A DNA stretch of 7,486 nucleotides, taken from contig PMOV01000346.1 in the NCBI GenBank assembly GCA_003161195.1, forward strand, positions 649 through 8,134, written 5' to 3'. The translations under genes and the position numbers were made by a program. How positions within the stretch are numbered: position 1 is the first letter of the stretch; each line of letters opens with the position of its first letter. This document shows, in pieces, positions 6,273 to 7,486 of the stretch. This DNA is from Acidobacteriota bacterium. Its GTDB lineage: Bacteria; Acidobacteriota; Terriglobia; Acidiferrales; UBA7541. The notes beneath the pieces are model-generated. The model had not been told where the DNA came from. It searched no databases and saw nothing but the letters and a program-made list of their open reading frames with translations.

Positions 6273-7486
6273 TTGGTTCCTTCGCCAGGCAGTTTGTTGA
6301 AAAGGTTTTGCTGCGCCGCATCCGATGTTCCATCCACTGCGGACGCCGGGGCTTTCTTACGTTTCGCTGAACCTCGCAACGCATGTCTCGTTCTAACTTC
6401 TCCGGGAGCTTCCCTTGAACCTTCCGTTGCGGTGCCCGGCGCGGCTGCTCCAGGTGCTCCGGCGATGGCCGGCGCGGCTGCCGGAGATTTCTGCGGCTTT
6501 TTCTCGCCAGACGTTCCCTGTTCCGCGGCCAGCAATCGCGAGCAGGCGCGAATAATACGGCGATACGGCCAACCTGCTTGACGACCAGCTTCCTCACGAA
6601 ACAAAATTTCGCCCTCGCGCTCCTTGCCATAATACCAGCGCGCCAGCAGCCACAGGTGCTCGCTCAGGTCCCGCGGTGTTCGAGGTTCCGCCGGCGCCAG
6701 GGCGGCTGGGGGCACGATGTATCGTGCTTCGACGACCGCGTCGGGGCCTCGTGCCCCGGTCACCGACTCCGCGCCTCCCGTAGGGGCACGATGCATCGTG
6801 CCCGTTTCTCCCGGACCGGGGGTTTCCAGATACTCGCGGAACATTTGCTCCGCGGATTTGGGCGCGCTGGCCATCTCCGCAAAGCGCATCACCAGCGGCT
6901 CGCCGATGTACCCGCCGCGTACGGCATAAACGCCGATGGTCTGCTCTTCTGCGCCGCGTTGCAGTATCACGGCGTTGATATCCGTAACCCGCCGCGCCAA
7001 CTCCGGCCCGCCGCGCAGCGCCTCGTCGAGTTTTTCGATGCGCTTGTGCAGCACGCTGGCCTTCTCAAAGTCCAGCTCCTCGCTGGCTTGTTCGCGTTCC
7101 TTTTCAAGCGCCGTACGCAGAGAATCGCCGCCAGTATCGAGAAACTGGACCAGTTTTTCAACTTCCGCGCCGTACTCTTCTTGCGAGCAACCGGCGAAAC
7201 AGGGAGCCAGGCACATTTTCATTTCCGAATAAAGGCAACCCGGAAAGGTGGGGTCGCGGCGGATTTTTATTTGGCAGCGCCGCACCTTGAATAAATCGAG
7301 GACGCCTTCGGCAAATCGTTCCGCGACTTTGCGTTTTTTGAAGGGGCCGTAGTAAGCGCCGGCGATCGGCGCGCCTTCAGCATTGGTGGGGATTCGCCGC
7401 GTAACAAAGCATCGCGGATAAGCATTCTTCAGATTAATTTTCAGCACCGCCGGCGGACGCATGCGCAGCAAATCGCGATAGCGCGA
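6269..7486 (-). CDS. UvrC-like protein lacking the C-terminal nuclease, N-terminus cut by window edge
   Basis: The frame is open to the right edge, giving 405 visible residues. The true start and any GIY-YIG nuclease domain lie outside. Counting from the TTG at 7471, RPPAVLKINLKNAYPRCFVTRR and AYYGPFKKRKVAE (39-51) match the UvrC region just after GIY-YIG. Four cysteines (C66, C79, C87, C91) have the spacing of the UvrC cluster reported to hold an iron-sulphur centre. EKEREQASEELDFEKASVLH (123-142) is a UVR motif, which in UvrC contacts UvrB. After residue 160 the RNase H-like endonuclease and HhH domains of true UvrC are absent. Instead there is a repeat-derived linker (about 220-262), a block EHLWLLARWYY...WPYRRIIRACSRLL (271-314) and an Ala/Pro-rich basic tail. 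It resembles the UvrC-like half of actinobacterial exonuclease fusions or Cho more than UvrC. A role in DNA repair is inference. It overlaps the reductase gene by ATGA. Confidence 0.8.
   Translation of the reverse strand, partial: SRYRDLLRMRPPAVLKINLKNAYPRCFVTRRIPTNAEGAPIAGAYYGPFKKRKVAERFAEGVLDLFKVRRCQIKIRRDPTFPGCLYSEMKMCLAPCFAGCSQEEYGAEVEKLVQFLDTGGDSLRTALEKEREQASEELDFEKASVLHKRIEKLDEALRGGPELARRVTDINAVILQRGAEEQTIGVYAVRGGYIGEPLVMRFAEMASAPKSAEQMFREYLETPGPGETGTMHRAPTGGAESVTGARGPDAVVEARYIVPPAALAPAEPRTPRDLSEHLWLLARWYYGKEREGEILFREEAGRQAGWPYRRIIRACSRLLAAEQGTSGEKKPQKSPAAAPAIAGAPGAAAPGTATEGSREAPGEVRTRHALRGSAKRKKAPASAVDGTSDAAQQNLFNKLPGEGTK
6436..6481. repeat. Direct 13-base repeat in the Ala/Pro-rich tail
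   Basis: CCGGCGCGGCTGC occurs at 6436-6448 and again at 6469-6481, 33 bases apart, exactly eleven codons. It encodes the repeated AAAP in the low-complexity tail of the UvrC-like protein. It suggests slippage growth of a disordered tail. Confidence 0.6.
6706..6729. repeat. REP-like palindrome, copy B (degenerate), inside the UvrC-like gene
   Basis: This matches copy C at 19 of 24 positions. The core GCACGATGTATCGTGC has perfect 7-base arms around two central bases, while the outer right arm has decayed from CCC to CTT (two G-T pairs). It is translated in frame as EARYIVPPA (about residues 248-256). Confidence 0.6.
6742..6758. repeat. GC-rich inverted repeat between copies B and C
   Basis: CGGGGC (6742-6747) and GCCCCG (6753-6758) are exact reverse complements around the loop CTCGT. 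The right part (CTCGTGCCCC) resembles the right arm of copy C, so it may be a remnant of another copy of the same repeat. Confidence 0.4.
6780..6803. repeat. REP-like palindrome, copy C (best preserved), inside the UvrC-like gene
   Basis: The core GGGCACGATGCATCGTGCCC (6784-6803) is a perfect 20-base palindrome, preceded by GTAG. It is translated in frame as TGTMHRAPT (residues 223-231), within a linker of the UvrC-like protein. Relative to copy A it shares the outer frame and differs at four stem pairs that all keep pairing. Confidence 0.7.

Noticed and set aside
5448..6581. Plus-strand open frame of 377 codons
   Set aside because: It is antisense to the aldo/keto reductase and the end of the UvrC-like gene, both with clear motifs; its composition is that of a GC-rich shadow frame.
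6578..7294. Plus-strand open frame of 238 codons
   Set aside because: It is antisense to the UvrC-like gene, whose cysteine and UVR motifs are unambiguous.

Overview
The window is GC-rich bacterial DNA, densely coded, with short intergenic gaps and no RNA genes or complete mobile element. The gene content (class V aminotransferase, MGDG-synthase-like glycosyltransferase, PilZ protein, UvrC-like protein), the codon style and the GTAGGGGC-type palindromic repeats would fit an Acidobacteriota-like soil bacterium. That placement is inference from overall style; no marker gene is present.

Left part (1-4047), all on the minus strand and so read right to left. A PilZ-domain protein (3715-4047) is followed by a 78-residue protein of unknown function (3266-3502), then 13 bases later by a GT28/MGDG-synthase-like glycosyltransferase (2098-3252). 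Next come a HAD-family hydrolase (1305-1991) and a class V PLP-dependent aminotransferase that runs off the left edge (1-1172). Only the 78-residue gene and the glycosyltransferase are close enough to call an operon. The other gaps (106, 132 and 212 bases) leave room for separate promoters, and a perfect 17-base palindrome lies upstream of the aminotransferase.

Middle. A 318-base divergent region (4048-4365), with a 12-base perfect palindrome and a weak promoter candidate, separates the PilZ gene from a plus-strand alpha/beta hydrolase of the HPHPLFGG (COG2945-like) type (4366-5049). The hydrolase stop codon lies inside a REP-like palindrome.

Right part, minus strand. A UvrC-like protein enters from the right edge (6269-7486, N-terminus missing). 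It overlaps a downstream aldo/keto reductase (5154-6272) by four bases (ATGA), a typical translationally coupled pair. The UvrC-like protein keeps the cysteine-rich and UVR parts of UvrC but stops without the RNase H-like nuclease and HhH domains. Two further copies of the REP-like palindrome lie inside its reading frame and encode a linker.

Most of the window is ordinary housekeeping or accessory metabolism. The most notable signals are the three-copy palindromic repeat with compensating base changes, its in-frame domestication in the UvrC-like gene, and the coupling of that gene to a reductase. I see no clear evidence for a wholly new defence or signalling system.
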